64,000 nucleotides of DNA from Cyanobium sp. Tous-M-B4. Lineage in GTDB: Bacteria > Cyanobacteriota > Cyanobacteriia > PCC-6307 > Cyanobiaceae. Location of the stretch: contig NZ_JAGQBA010000002.1 in assembly GCF_024345395.1 (NCBI RefSeq), positions 513,228-577,227 of the forward strand. The letters run 5' to 3'. Below are positions 9,201 to 16,952 of this stretch, in pieces (position 1 is the stretch's first letter; every line of letters begins with the position of its first letter). The notes under the pieces are model-generated. The model saw nothing but the letters and a program-made list of their open reading frames with translations. It was not told the DNA's origin and did not search any database. A program made the position numbers and the translations under genes.

Positions 9201-10668
9201 AAATATTGAATCAAATCTAAGTTCCGGTTCCAAGCAGCCTCAGGATGTTGAGGGAGTGCGATTTAATCCTGATGATCCCGCTACCTCCCTTACAATCGGA
9301 TTTAAGCCTACGGGCGGCACAGGCTTTGGTACAGAGGGTGGGGTTGACCTAGTCCATGTGACAGTCTATGGAATCATGGATGGCCTGTCTGTCAATTATG
9401 AACTTGTAATAGATAGCCTGTCCGGGGACTACATTAATACGACCGATACCCCTGACGGTTGGATTGCGAATACGTCTGCTGTCGCCAACGGTTCTCTGGA
9501 TTATGCTGGCGGAGCGCTGGTCTCGTATCGACTGGAGCCACTTCTCGGCTGGGATTATATTGAATATGCTGATGTAACGGCTGGATTTACAAAAGTATTT
9601 AAGAATGAGAAAGACCTTGTAGGTGAATGGAAATCTTCTACTTACAAGATGACAGTCGGCTTTGAGGTTCTCAAGGCTGAGTTGCTCACTCAGGATGTTG
9701 AGCTTGAGTTCCAAGTCGTTGTGACGGATGCCGATGGTGACCTTGCGGCAGATTCCTTTGTTGTTTCCACGTTTGATGAGCCTATGCCGCCAGTCGTTCT
9801 CGACCTTGATCGAAGTGGTGATACCTCTTACCTCTCTGTAGAAGACGGTGTTGCTTTTGACTTTGGCGCTGGGACCGTCTCGACAGCCTGGCTCTCGCCT
9901 GAGGACGGCCTGCTCGTCTACGACTTCAACAACGACGGCCAGATCACCGAAGCCAGGGAATTCGTCTTCACCATGTGGGGCAACGACCCAGATGTCGTCA
10001 CCGATATGCAGGCCCTTGCAGCCTACTTCGATGCTGATTCCAATGGTGTCAAAGATAGAGTCCTCGATGCGAATGACACCGCCTGGTCGTACTTCGGCGT
10101 CTGGCAGGATCTGAACGTCGACGGCGTGCAGGATGAAGGTGAATTCGCCTACCTGGCTGATTGGGATATCACTGGCATTGCCCTCTCTTATGACGCCGAC
10201 AGCACTACCTATGCTGCGGCCGATGGTGATGTGTTGGTCTACGGCCAGATGACAGTCACCTACGCAGATGGCAGCACCGGACTGGCAGAAGATGTCGCTT
10301 TTGCGGTAGCTCCTGTTGATGCCTCGGTTGCCGAAACCACAGTTCCGGCTGCCGACGCCTTCGTCCAGGATGTCGCCATCCCAGATGAGCAGGTCGTGGA
10401 GGCTGAGGTCGCCAGCGTGGCCGACCTAGTGGAGCAGTACGTGGGTGAGAACGCAGTCACCGATGAGGCGATGGCTGAGTATCAGCAGGAGCTAGCGCTC
10501 ACCGAGCTGCCGGTTGCGGCCGATATGGCTGCCGACTCGGCAGCGATTGAGCCCACCGCTGATGCTTTGGCTGCGCTCGATGAGGCCGATGCGTTCCTGC
10601 CCGACGATGCCAGCGATGGCATTGCTACGGCTACCGACGTGGTAGATGACTTCTCCTACACCGTTTGA
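6286..10668 (+). CDS. Large DUF11-repeat secreted surface protein
   Basis: This protein of about 1460 residues has no Sec signal, as expected for a type I cargo. From the N-terminus it has a Gly/Pro/Asn-rich leader, a stalk of 13 TEPP/TEAP tetrapeptides, and one diverged plus two nearly identical DUF11-type beta domains (YQIVVTNEGNTSLGNVTVTD and DPGETWTYTATYTV). About 500 residues of further beta-rich sequence follow, with a C-terminal region carrying Ca-site-like motifs (DFNNDGQITEAREF, DLNVDGVQDEGEF). A very acidic Ala/Asp-rich tail ends the protein. The ATG at 6286 is preferred; TTG 6262 and GTG 6265 are in frame upstream. The middle (about 6.9-9.8 kb) is AT-richer than both ends, suggesting domain replacement. 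A likely cell-surface adhesin or layer protein, secreted by the ABC/HlyD genes upstream. Confidence 0.88.
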   Translation: MVNPEIAARSMADDLNTMLTDSAQQSEDENRLTGNVQDASVVDPAGSVDNPDGNTPTGFGQDNTITEQAPESQPPANNVTQDIPGPTSPEGGLGGGGIAGATTVNEAPQEPTVAQTGVAQLDPTLAEAPVALAGEAPTEPPTEAPTEAPTEPPTEAPTEPPTEAPTEAPTEPPTEAPTEPPTEAPTEPPVEPNPSLSVDKSVNGVFAVDPVTGALTALPQSNVTAAGQVVGYLITVVNTGDQDLTGVVVSDPLANFGPITLIGGDLDGDSVLDVGETWTYQAYHQFSQEEIDAGGNFDSDLNGFFDQFINTATVDTDQTVPQSDTADVPLTQVNDVAIAKTVLSVADSEGNILEGGITSAGDVVTYQIVVTNEGNTSLGNVTVTDQLLGSVALTGAIESGAQNGILDPGETWTYTATYTVTQDDIDSNATEEPNDIAAGFLDNEASVSATDPQGNELTDETTADVPLTQVNDVAIAKTVLSVADSEGNILEGGITSAGDVVTYQIVVTNEGNTSLGNVTVTDQLLGSVALTGAIESGAQNGILDPGETWTYTATYTVTQDDIDSNATEEPNDIAAGFLDNEASVSATDPQGNELTDEATAEVVIVPLLTAVLDDEGLTPPGIAEGPGDLSASTTPATQTDEALFYFNPFGTGVDISDFVLTSLSIGQYQNIQGLLVGSQYQILDQDGNLLLSILESDDPAFAYMVRLESPILHSTHPDPGANADGVLTGSELLYLSDEQLASTFILLDYTDSAGVIRELKVVVNDDSPEVIADDVYGDVAVDSVTILEGDWQPAIGADQAGSLQDFLSDVNILSIRVGDDSISAASVLVAPENLVRVDNADGTVSFFGQFSYDADPGPATLEQQVDYTITFSDDESGQYSYEVEIGSTTSILISDTEFGTATVAAGSRTGVYRFTALDALTGDSAEGEITSLTVLNSTPVTFWTPYGNYTVPYNTASLLINNSTQGIGVQDQNIESNLSSGSKQPQDVEGVRFNPDDPATSLTIGFKPTGGTGFGTEGGVDLVHVTVYGIMDGLSVNYELVIDSLSGDYINTTDTPDGWIANTSAVANGSLDYAGGALVSYRLEPLLGWDYIEYADVTAGFTKVFKNEKDLVGEWKSSTYKMTVGFEVLKAELLTQDVELEFQVVVTDADGDLAADSFVVSTFDEPMPPVVLDLDRSGDTSYLSVEDGVAFDFGAGTVSTAWLSPEDGLLVYDFNNDGQITEAREFVFTMWGNDPDVVTDMQALAAYFDADSNGVKDRVLDANDTAWSYFGVWQDLNVDGVQDEGEFAYLADWDITGIALSYDADSTTYAAADGDVLVYGQMTVTYADGSTGLAEDVAFAVAPVDASVAETTVPAADAFVQDVAIPDEQVVEAEVASVADLVEQYVGENAVTDEAMAEYQQELALTELPVAADMAADSAAIEPTADALAALDEADAFLPDDASDGIATATDVVDDFSYTV
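6691..6861 (+). repeat. Thr/Pro/Glu tetrapeptide-coding tandem repeat
   Basis: Thirteen consecutive 12-base units code for TEPP or TEAP within the large surface protein. They are arranged mainly as 24- and 36-base higher-order units (acc gag gca cca act gag cct cct). Synonymous differences (acg/act/acc) are few, so the array has expanded recently and is likely variable in length. Such a rod is extended, Pro-stiffened and dense in Thr, features of O-glycosylated stalks. Confidence 0.95.
7261..8082 (+). repeat. Two tandem 411-bp near-identical copies encoding DUF11-type domains
   Basis: Bases 7261-7671 and 7672-8082 are direct repeats of exactly 411 bp (137 codons). Reading them side by side I find a single difference, near the end of the unit (gatgaaact versus gatgaagct, Thr to Ala). 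A more distant third relative precedes them at about 6880-7250. Such identity over synonymous sites means very recent duplication or ongoing gene conversion. Assemblers could collapse or expand this repeat. Confidence 0.95.
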
Positions 10669-10671
10669 GCC

Positions 10672-11061
10672 ATGGCTAATACGGATGCCTCCTTTATTGC
10701 CGGCGATGTCATCGCCGGCTTGATCGAAACCTTCTTTGAAGCCGTGCGATCCTCGCCAGATCTTGCGGCTCAAGAGGCTCGCCCTGCTGAGCTTGTTTAT
10801 GAGCTCGATCAGGTGGTTAGCTCCTACCTCGAAGAGCAGCAGCTCTCCTCTGATGCCTACCAGCTCATTCAGCAGGATGTGCTCAACAACATTGCCCACG
10901 ACCTTGCTCAACAGCACGAAGACCTTGCCGATTTCGACGTCAGTTTTGATGCTGCTGGCAATGCCGATCCCGCTGCCGTGATGGCAGCCATGGACCATCA
11001 CTTCGAGGCCCTGTTCAGTTCTGATTCCTTCGGTGATGATGCGTCGGCCGCCTTAGGCTGA
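10672..11061 (+). CDS. Small acidic protein after the surface protein, unknown function
   Basis: A 129-residue acidic protein (MANTDASFIAGDVIAGLIETFF...) starting 3 bases after the stop of the large surface protein, so it is co-transcribed and probably translationally coupled. I do not recognise the family. It is predicted mostly helical, with no Cys, no signal peptide and no membrane helix, and is rich in Ala, Asp, Glu and Gln. The C-terminus contains MDHHFEALF and a Ser/Asp-rich end. Position suggests a chaperone or assembly partner of the surface protein, or a second small cargo of the exporter, but nothing in the sequence proves either. Confidence 0.75.
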   Translation: MANTDASFIAGDVIAGLIETFFEAVRSSPDLAAQEARPAELVYELDQVVSSYLEEQQLSSDAYQLIQQDVLNNIAHDLAQQHEDLADFDVSFDAAGNADPAAVMAAMDHHFEALFSSDSFGDDASAALG

Positions 11062-11072
11062 TCTCCCAACGG

Positions 11073-11768
11073 TTGTCTGTGCCCCCCACTGCCCGTCTGC
11101 TGCTGGTTGATCCGGATACCCGCTCCTCTGATCTACTCACCAAGCACCTTCAGGTCCATGGCTTTGCAATCAGCGCGGTAGCCAGCACCGATGCTGCCCA
11201 GCAGCAGCTCGAGGTCGCCGCGCCGCAGATGCTTTTGATCAGCGATGCCCTGCCTGATAGCGCTGCGCTCGTCTTAACCCGCCAACTGCGCGCCGCAGCT
11301 AATGCCATTCCCCTGCTGTTGCTCCTATCTCTTGATCACTACAGCTCCCGCGTAGCTGCCCTTGAGGCCGGAGCTGATGATGTGTTATCTCGGCCCTTTG
11401 CAATCGAGGAGCTCATCGCACGGCTGCGTGCCTTAATACGCCGCAGCCGCATGGGGCTCAACCATGTAGATGGCACCGAGTTGCACTATCGCGACCTCAC
11501 GGTCAATACCGACAGCCGCCAGGTATCTCGCGCCGGCAACCCGATCAAGCTCACCGTCAAGGAATACGACCTGCTGCTCCATCTGCTCCAGCACCGCGAG
11601 CAGGTGCTCTCCCGTCAGGACATCCTTTTGGCCGTCTGGGGTGACTCCTGGGTTGGCGATGACAACCTGCTCGATGTCTACATCCGCTACCTGCGCAAGA
11701 AGCTAGAGCGGCCCGATCTTGATCCTTTGATCCAGACTGTGCGTGGTGTGGGCTTCATGATGAAGTAG
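11073..11768 (+). CDS. OmpR-type response regulator with altered receiver domain
   Basis: A 231-residue regulator: receiver domain about 7-120 and winged-helix DNA-binding domain about 135-230 ([40 protein letters not shown]). In the receiver the acidic pocket reads LVDPD and Asp58 is a phospho-acceptor candidate, but the near-invariant Lys is Arg107 (VLSRPF). Phosphorylation control may therefore be weak or absent, as in NblR-like cyanobacterial regulators. The start is TTG 11073 or GTG 11079; neither has a clear Shine-Dalgarno sequence. It lies 11 bp after the small acidic protein and is probably in the same operon, with no kinase beside it, so it may control the surface-protein locus. Confidence 0.85.
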   Translation: MSVPPTARLLLVDPDTRSSDLLTKHLQVHGFAISAVASTDAAQQQLEVAAPQMLLISDALPDSAALVLTRQLRAAANAIPLLLLLSLDHYSSRVAALEAGADDVLSRPFAIEELIARLRALIRRSRMGLNHVDGTELHYRDLTVNTDSRQVSRAGNPIKLTVKEYDLLLHLLQHREQVLSRQDILLAVWGDSWVGDDNLLDVYIRYLRKKLERPDLDPLIQTVRGVGFMMK

Positions 11769-11831
11769 CTGGCCCCAAACCCAGCCCGTTGACCCTGCCA
11801 GCGCCGATTTATTGAGTCATTTGACCAACCC

Positions 11832-13361
11832 TTGAGATCCCTCCCCATGTTCAGGCCCCACCGCGATGTCCTGGCTGGTCTTGTTGTGGCCTTCGCCATG
11901 ATTCCAGAAGCCATTGCTTTCTCCGGCATCGCCGGTGTTGATCCACGCGTTGGCCTTTTTGGAGCCTTCATCCTGGCTGTCACCCTGGCAGTGGTGGGTG
12001 GTCGCACCGCCATGATCACCTCCGCCACCGGCTCCACCGCGCTGTTGATGACGGGCTTGGTGCAGCAGGGTGACGGGCTAGGCCCTGGCCTGGGCCTGCA
12101 ATATCTGCTCGCCGCCGGGATCCTCACCGGCATCCTGCAGATCGCCTGGGGCTACCTGCGCCTGGCCCACCAGATGCGCTTCGTGCCCCAGCCCGTGATG
12201 GCCGGCTTTGTTAACGCCCTGGCAATCCTGATCTTCCTGGCCCAGTTGCCCCAGCTGGGGTTGGATTTTTTCCACCCAGACAAGCAAGCGATCAGCGCCG
12301 CCCAGCTGCCGGCGGTGTACGGCCTGCTCGCCCTCACCCTGGTGATCATCTACCTATTGCCCCGGCTCAGCACCGTTGTGCCCTCAGCGCTGGTGGCAAT
12401 CCTTATCAGCACAGGCCTTTCGATTCGCCTAGGGCTGGATGTGCCCACGGTGGCAACCCTGGGCATCCTGCCCAGCGGGTTGCCTCTGTTTGGCCTGCCC
12501 CAGGTGCCCTTTAACCTCAGCACCCTGGGGCTGATCCTGCCCACCTCCCTGGCGATCTCCTTGGTGGGCCTGATGGAAACCTTCCTCACCCAGGACATCC
12601 TGGATGACCTCACCGATAGCACTAGCTCTAAAAACGTTGAAGCCCGCGGTCAGGGCATCGGCAACATTGTTAGCTCCCTTTTTGGGGGCATGGCCGGTTG
12701 CGCCCTAGTGGGCCAGTCGGTGATGAACGTGGGCTATGGCGGCCGCAGCCGCCTTTCGACCTTGACCTCAGGCGTGAGCCTGCTAGCGATGATTTTGCTG
12801 GCCAGCAATTGGGTGAATCAGATCCCGATGGCCACCCTGGTGGGGGTGATGGTGATGATCGCCATCAATACCGCCAATTGGGACTCGATCCGCGCCATTC
12901 GCCGCATCCCCAAAAGCGATTCCGCCGTGATGCTGCTCACGGTCGCTGTCACCGTGCTCACCCACAACCTGGCGGTTGGTCTGCTGGCGGGCGTCGCCCT
13001 GGCCGGCATCTTATTTAGCCGCAAGGTGGCCAAGGTGATTGAGGTAAGCAGCGAGCTTTTGGCCCCAGATCATCGGCTTTACAGGGTGCGCGGTCAGTTG
13101 TTCTTCGTGAGCACGATCTATTTCCGTCAAGGCTTCGATCTTCACGACCATCCAGCCCGCATCAGCATCGATATGGCAGAAGCTCACATCTGGGACCAGA
13201 GCGGTGTAACAGCCCTTGATCAGGTGATCCGCAAAATGAAGCTAAAGGGCAGCTCAGTGGAGGTGCTTGATCTCAATCCTGAGAGCACCAACCTATTTGC
13301 CCGCATTGGTATCGCCCCTGAGGCGGGCGGGCGAGGGGGCACCCCGATCCAAGTTGCCTAA
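11832..13361 (+). CDS. SulP-family anion permease with STAS domain
   Basis: A 509-residue membrane transporter of the SulP family, which includes sulfate permeases and the cyanobacterial Na/bicarbonate transporter BicA. The N-terminal signature [27 protein letters not shown] is diagnostic and is followed by about a dozen membrane segments up to residue 400. A C-terminal STAS-like domain ([13 protein letters not shown] ... [20 protein letters not shown]) ends the protein. It is slightly shorter than BicA. Substrate cannot be read from sequence; bicarbonate or sulfate are the main candidates. TTG 11832 gives the longest form; ATG 11847 ([11 protein letters not shown]) is equally plausible. It stands alone on its strand, with a convergent small gene 12 bp beyond. 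Confidence 0.92.
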   Translation: MRSLPMFRPHRDVLAGLVVAFAMIPEAIAFSGIAGVDPRVGLFGAFILAVTLAVVGGRTAMITSATGSTALLMTGLVQQGDGLGPGLGLQYLLAAGILTGILQIAWGYLRLAHQMRFVPQPVMAGFVNALAILIFLAQLPQLGLDFFHPDKQAISAAQLPAVYGLLALTLVIIYLLPRLSTVVPSALVAILISTGLSIRLGLDVPTVATLGILPSGLPLFGLPQVPFNLSTLGLILPTSLAISLVGLMETFLTQDILDDLTDSTSSKNVEARGQGIGNIVSSLFGGMAGCALVGQSVMNVGYGGRSRLSTLTSGVSLLAMILLASNWVNQIPMATLVGVMVMIAINTANWDSIRAIRRIPKSDSAVMLLTVAVTVLTHNLAVGLLAGVALAGILFSRKVAKVIEVSSELLAPDHRLYRVRGQLFFVSTIYFRQGFDLHDHPARISIDMAEAHIWDQSGVTALDQVIRKMKLKGSSVEVLDLNPESTNLFARIGIAPEAGGRGGTPIQVA

Positions 13362-13373
13362 TCCGAAAGTCGC

Positions 13374-13631
13374 TCAGGCAGGCTCCCATTCAATCTTCAC
13401 CACATCCAACGGCCCGCGGCCGCCGCGATTCAGCTCAGTGGCGGCTCGCAGGGCAGCTTCGTGGGTGTGAAAAAGGAAAGCTTCTGAGGTGTGGACCACG
13501 TCCACCAGGCGCTGATCCTCGCCGGCAATTGCCAGAAATGTGCCATCGCTAAGCCGCTTCAGGGCATATCGCTCAGCCTGGGTGCAGTCCATCGGATGGG
13601 ATGGATCAATCTCGGGAGCCCAAAAATGCAT
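13374..13631 (-). CDS. Small conserved-looking protein, unknown function
   Basis: An 85-residue soluble protein (MHFWAPEIDPSHPMDCTQAERYALKRL...) that I do not recognise as a named family. It is compact, with alternating beta and helix character, a segment SDGTFLAIAGEDQRLVDVVHTSEAF and an end VVKIEWEPA, and codon use like the neighbours, which supports a real gene. It is convergent with the SulP permease and lies 33 bp upstream of the sensor-kinase stop on the same strand. No membrane helix, signal peptide or metal motif is visible. Confidence 0.65.
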   Translation of the reverse strand: MHFWAPEIDPSHPMDCTQAERYALKRLSDGTFLAIAGEDQRLVDVVHTSEAFLFHTHEAALRAATELNRGGRGPLDVVKIEWEPA

Positions 13632-13664
13632 GGCCTAATGCCCTTGGCCTAATACCTGATCAAG

Positions 13665-14819
13665 CTAGCCAGGGCTGGCGGTGTCGACTACGCCCGGCAG
13701 GATCATCTCAAGCACGGCGCCTCCTTCAGCCTGGTTGCTGGCCTGGATCCGGCCGCCGTGGGTAACGGCGATCTGCTGCACGATCGATAAGCCCAGGCCA
13801 CTGCCGATTCGTCTACTCCGGGCCCGAGATGGATCACCTCGGTAAAAGCGCTCAAACAGATGGGCTAGGTCTTCTTCGCTAAGCCCGGGGCCCTGATCAG
13901 CCACGCTCAGCTGGCACCACTCACCGCGGCGATCAAGGCTGACCCGCACCACTCCACCATCGGGGCTGTAGCGCAGGGCGTTATCAAAAAGGTTTAGCAG
14001 GGCCCGGTGCAGGCGGGAATTGTCGCCGCTCAGCTGCAACTGTCCTGGTGCAACTAGCTCAAGAGCTATCTGGCGTTGATCTGCCAGCGGCCGCACGCTG
14101 GCCCATACCTGCTCCACCAGCTGGGGCAGATCCACCACCATGGCCCGTGAGCCCGTACCGGGCAGGGTGTTTTCCAGGCGGGAGAGCTCCAGTAGGTCGC
14201 CCACCAACTCCTGCAGCCGCAGCAATTCCCGCTGCAACCGCTCCACCAGCCGCGCATTCTGGCTATTCACCTGAGCAGCGAGGCTGTCACCCACCAGCAG
14301 CAGGGCAGTGAGAGGGGTTTTCAATTCATGGGCCACATCACTAACCCAGCGCTCCTGCTGCTCCAGCTGGGCATCAAGGGAGCGGCGGCTCTGCAGTTGC
14401 ACCACCAACCAGCCATCTCGTCCCGGCACCACCATGGCGTCTAGGTCATGGCCGCCAGAGTGCAATTCCAGTCGCTGGGGGCGATCCTGGCGGCGGGCGA
14501 TACGGATGCTGCTGGCTAGGTCTGGATCTGGGCAAACATCACCGAAGGGCTGGCTGAGCAACAGGCGGCCGGCATCAAGCTGCAAGATCCGCTCCGCCCG
14601 TGGGTTGATATGGCCGATCAGGCCCTGGCGATCCAGCAGGATCCAGCCGATGGCTGCGGAATCCATCCAGCTCAGCAGCTGCCGGGCTGGAGGCAGGGGG
14701 CGGTTCAGGCCAGCCCGGCGCCGCCAGGAGGTCACTACCAAGCTGCCTAGCAGGCCTAGCCCTAACCCCAGGCTCAAAGCAAGCAGCAGCTCAAGGGCAT
14801 TAACCAAAGCGATAACCAA
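13665..14819 (-). CDS. phoR: Phosphate-type sensor histidine kinase (PhoR/SphS-like)
   Basis: A 384-residue kinase: one N-terminal membrane helix (about 8-30), a PAS-like region (about 48-145, SAAIGWILLDRQGLIGHINPRAERIL), a dimerisation domain with H164 in WVSDVAHELKTPLTALL, and an ATPase domain with N-box LFDNALRYSPDG, G1 VADQGPGL and G2 GSGLGLSIVQQIA. The single anchor plus PAS layout is that of PhoR/SphS, the phosphate-starvation kinase. The TTG start overlaps the 3' end of the response regulator by 20 bp, so the two are translationally linked. With the CRP-like gene upstream the locus resembles the phoB-phoR-ptrA regulators of marine Synechococcus. Assignment to phosphate is by similarity and context. 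Confidence 0.82.
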   Translation of the reverse strand: MVIALVNALELLLALSLGLGLGLLGSLVVTSWRRRAGLNRPLPPARQLLSWMDSAAIGWILLDRQGLIGHINPRAERILQLDAGRLLLSQPFGDVCPDPDLASSIRIARRQDRPQRLELHSGGHDLDAMVVPGRDGWLVVQLQSRRSLDAQLEQQERWVSDVAHELKTPLTALLLVGDSLAAQVNSQNARLVERLQRELLRLQELVGDLLELSRLENTLPGTGSRAMVVDLPQLVEQVWASVRPLADQRQIALELVAPGQLQLSGDNSRLHRALLNLFDNALRYSPDGGVVRVSLDRRGEWCQLSVADQGPGLSEEDLAHLFERFYRGDPSRARSRRIGSGLGLSIVQQIAVTHGGRIQASNQAEGGAVLEMILPGVVDTASPG

Positions 14820-15492
14820 AGCCGCGCACCGTGATCAGATGCACCGGGGCTGATGGACTCTCCTCCAACTTCTCCCGCAACCAGCGGATGTGCACATCAA
14901 CGGTTTTGCTGTCGCCGATGTAGTCGATACCCCAAAGTTGCTCCAGCAGCTGATCGCGGCTCCAGACCCGCCGCGGATTTTGCATAAACAACTCCAGCAA
15001 TCGATATTCCTTCGGCGATAGGTTTACCTCCACCCCGTCCCGCGTTACCCGGCACTCGTCCTGGTAGATGCAGAGGTTGGCGTGCTCCAGCACCTTGGCC
15101 CGGCTGGTCTGGCTAGACGAGCGCCGTAGCAGGGCCCGGCACCTAGCCACCAGCTCACGCATGCCAAAGGGTTTCACCAGGTAGTCGTCGGCACCCACCT
15201 CCAGCCCCAGCACCCGGTCCGTTTCGGTGTCGCGGGCACTCACCACCAGGATCGGCGTTTGGTTGCTGTGTTGACGTAGCTGCCGGCAGACATCCAGCCC
15301 GCCCAGCCCCGGCAGCATCAAATCCAGCACTACCAGGGAAAATGGTTGGCCATCGGGCGCCCGCTGCAGCATTTGCAGGGCGTCGCGGCCATTGCCACAG
15401 GCCTGGACGCTGAATCCCTCCAGCTCCAGGGCTTCGCGAATGGTTTCGCGAATCGTTTCGTCGTCTTCGACTACGAGCAAGGAAGGCTGCAT
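14800..15492 (-). CDS. phoB: PhoB/SphR-like response regulator
   Basis: A 230-residue OmpR-class regulator with a complete receiver: VVEDDE acidic pocket, Asp57 in LVVLDLMLPGLGG, and Lys in DDYLVKPFGM. Its winged-helix domain reads LSPKEYRLLELFMQNPRRVWSRDQLLEQLWG and KTVDVHIRWLREKLE. The ATG at 15492 (MQPSLLVVEDDE) fits the receiver start; a longer in-frame form from 15555 would add residues with no family counterpart. The kinase gene follows with a 20-bp overlap. It should activate phosphate-scavenging genes when phosphorylated by the adjacent kinase. Its winged helix resembles that of the second regulator just upstream, suggesting local duplication. Confidence 0.85.
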   Translation of the reverse strand: MQPSLLVVEDDETIRETIREALELEGFSVQACGNGRDALQMLQRAPDGQPFSLVVLDLMLPGLGGLDVCRQLRQHSNQTPILVVSARDTETDRVLGLEVGADDYLVKPFGMRELVARCRALLRRSSSQTSRAKVLEHANLCIYQDECRVTRDGVEVNLSPKEYRLLELFMQNPRRVWSRDQLLEQLWGIDYIGDSKTVDVHIRWLREKLEESPSAPVHLITVRGFGYRFG

Positions 15493-15535
15493 GTCGCCAT
15501 TCTCGCCGGCCAGCTCCACCCCCCAGAACGTTGCT

Positions 15536-16231
15536 TCAACCACAGCGGTAACCATGGCCGCGAACCGTGGTGATCAAGCTGGGTTGGGCGGGATTCTCTT
15601 CCAACTTGAGGCGCAGCCAGCGGATATGCACATCCACGGTCTTGGGATCGAGCTCCACGGCCTCGCTTTCTCCCCAAACCCGAGCCAGCAGCTCATCGCG
15701 ACTCCAGATCCGGCGTGGATGCTTCAAAAAGAAGTGAAGCAGTCGAAATTCCCGTGGCGACAGGCTCACTTCGGCACCATCGCGGCACACCCGGTGTTCC
15801 TCCACAAGCATCGAAACCGGGCCGCAGCGGAGGGCAAGCGAGCTTTCTGAGCCAAGTTGATGGCGGCGCACCAGGGCCCGGCAGCGGGCCAGGCATTCCG
15901 CCAGTCCAAAGGGACTTGGCAGCACGTCATCGGCGCCGTCCTCCAGGCCCCTTACCCGGTCGGTCTCGGAGACTCCAGGGCAGAGCAGCAGCACCGGAAT
16001 CGGCTTGCGGGCCGAGCGCACCTGGCGGCACAGCTGCCGGGCAGCTTCGCCCAGGCTGCCATCCAGCACAAGCAGATCCCAGTTGAAGCTTGGCCCCAGC
16101 TTGGCGCTCGCCTGCTCAGCATCAGGGCAAACGGTTACTTCGTAGCCCTCATCGCCAAGCTTTTGACGCAGGCAGGCGGCTGCGGTGCAGTCGGAGTAAA
16201 CCAGCAACAGCCGTATGGACGGCTGCTTCAT
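15536..16231 (-). CDS. Second PhoB-like response regulator with degenerate receiver
   Basis: This 231-residue OmpR-class protein shares its DNA-binding domain style with the PhoB-like neighbour (LSPREFRLLHFFLKHPRRIWSRDELLARVWGE, KTVDVHIRWLRLKLEENP). The receiver has drifted: the acidic pocket is VYSD, Asp57 is kept in LLVLDGSLG, but the catalytic Lys is Ser106 (VLPSPFG), and the segment after Asp57 lacks the usual MPxxxG. It probably no longer responds to phosphorylation normally and may act as a constitutive or competing DNA binder at Pho sites. It overlaps the CRP-like gene by ATGA and precedes phoB by about 43 bp, so all four genes form one unit. Confidence 0.85.
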   Translation of the reverse strand: MKQPSIRLLLVYSDCTAAACLRQKLGDEGYEVTVCPDAEQASAKLGPSFNWDLLVLDGSLGEAARQLCRQVRSARKPIPVLLLCPGVSETDRVRGLEDGADDVLPSPFGLAECLARCRALVRRHQLGSESSLALRCGPVSMLVEEHRVCRDGAEVSLSPREFRLLHFFLKHPRRIWSRDELLARVWGESEAVELDPKTVDVHIRWLRLKLEENPAQPSLITTVRGHGYRCG

Positions 16232-16875
16232 CGATGCTGGTTGCGCTGCTGGGGGAGATGGCTCACCACCAGCCGGCGCTGGCTGTCGATGTGGAGCCAG
16301 CCCTCATCGCGCAGGGCCCCGAGAATCCGGGTCACGGTGACCCGGGTGGTGCTGAGGGTGCTGGCCAGCTCCTGGTGGGTGAGCTTCACCTGAAGCCGCA
16401 GGCCCTGTTCACAGGGCTGGCCGTAGTCGTTGGCGAGCAACTCAAGGAATCCGCGCACCCGATCTTCGATGCGGCGCAGGCCGAGCAGGGCCAGCAGGGC
16501 TTCACTTTGGCGGTAGCGAGAGGCCATGCCCTGCAGCAGGCCCATAGCCAGATTGGGCGAGCGCTGAATTTCTTCGCAGCTGACGCAGAGCAGGTCGCTA
16601 TCTACCAACGTGTTGGCCGCATAGGCCTCAACATTGGTGAGGGGATCGCCGAAGGGCTCGTTAGGGCCGGCTAACCCGAGCAGCAACTCATCACCATGGA
16701 TCGAAATCGCCGTGAGTTTCACCATGCCCCGCACCACCAGCCAAACGCTGCGCTTGAGCAGGGGCACCTGGCTGCCCGCCGCAAGGTGCACCAGGCTGCG
16801 CTTCTCGTAACTGGTTTCAAGCAGATCGCGGAAGCTATCGCTGCGACCCGGCTGAAGAGAGGGCGTGAACACCAT
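16228..16875 (-). CDS. ptrA: CRP/FNR-family regulator, PtrA-like
   Basis: A 215-residue regulator: a cyclic-nucleotide-binding-type beta roll (about 20-130, LVHLAAGSQVPLLKRSVWLVVRGMVKLTAI) and a C-terminal helix-turn-helix (LTHQELASTLSTTRVTVTRILGALRDEGWL). It is first in a four-gene unit with two PhoB-like regulators and a PhoR-like kinase. In marine Synechococcus a CRP-family protein, PtrA, works downstream of PhoBR on alkaline phosphatases and transporters, and similarity plus context support that name here. An inverted repeat, GCCAG-4-CTGGC at 16886-16899 just before the start, could be an autoregulatory site. Residues that bind cAMP are not clearly preserved. Confidence 0.75.
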   Translation of the reverse strand: MVFTPSLQPGRSDSFRDLLETSYEKRSLVHLAAGSQVPLLKRSVWLVVRGMVKLTAISIHGDELLLGLAGPNEPFGDPLTNVEAYAANTLVDSDLLCVSCEEIQRSPNLAMGLLQGMASRYRQSEALLALLGLRRIEDRVRGFLELLANDYGQPCEQGLRLQVKLTHQELASTLSTTRVTVTRILGALRDEGWLHIDSQRRLVVSHLPQQRNQHR

Positions 16876-16952
16876 CGAGGAGCAAGCCAGTTAGCTGGCA
16901 CAACGCTATGGAGCCAGCTGCGCCGCCAAGCAAAGGCTCGGTAGTCCCGGGT

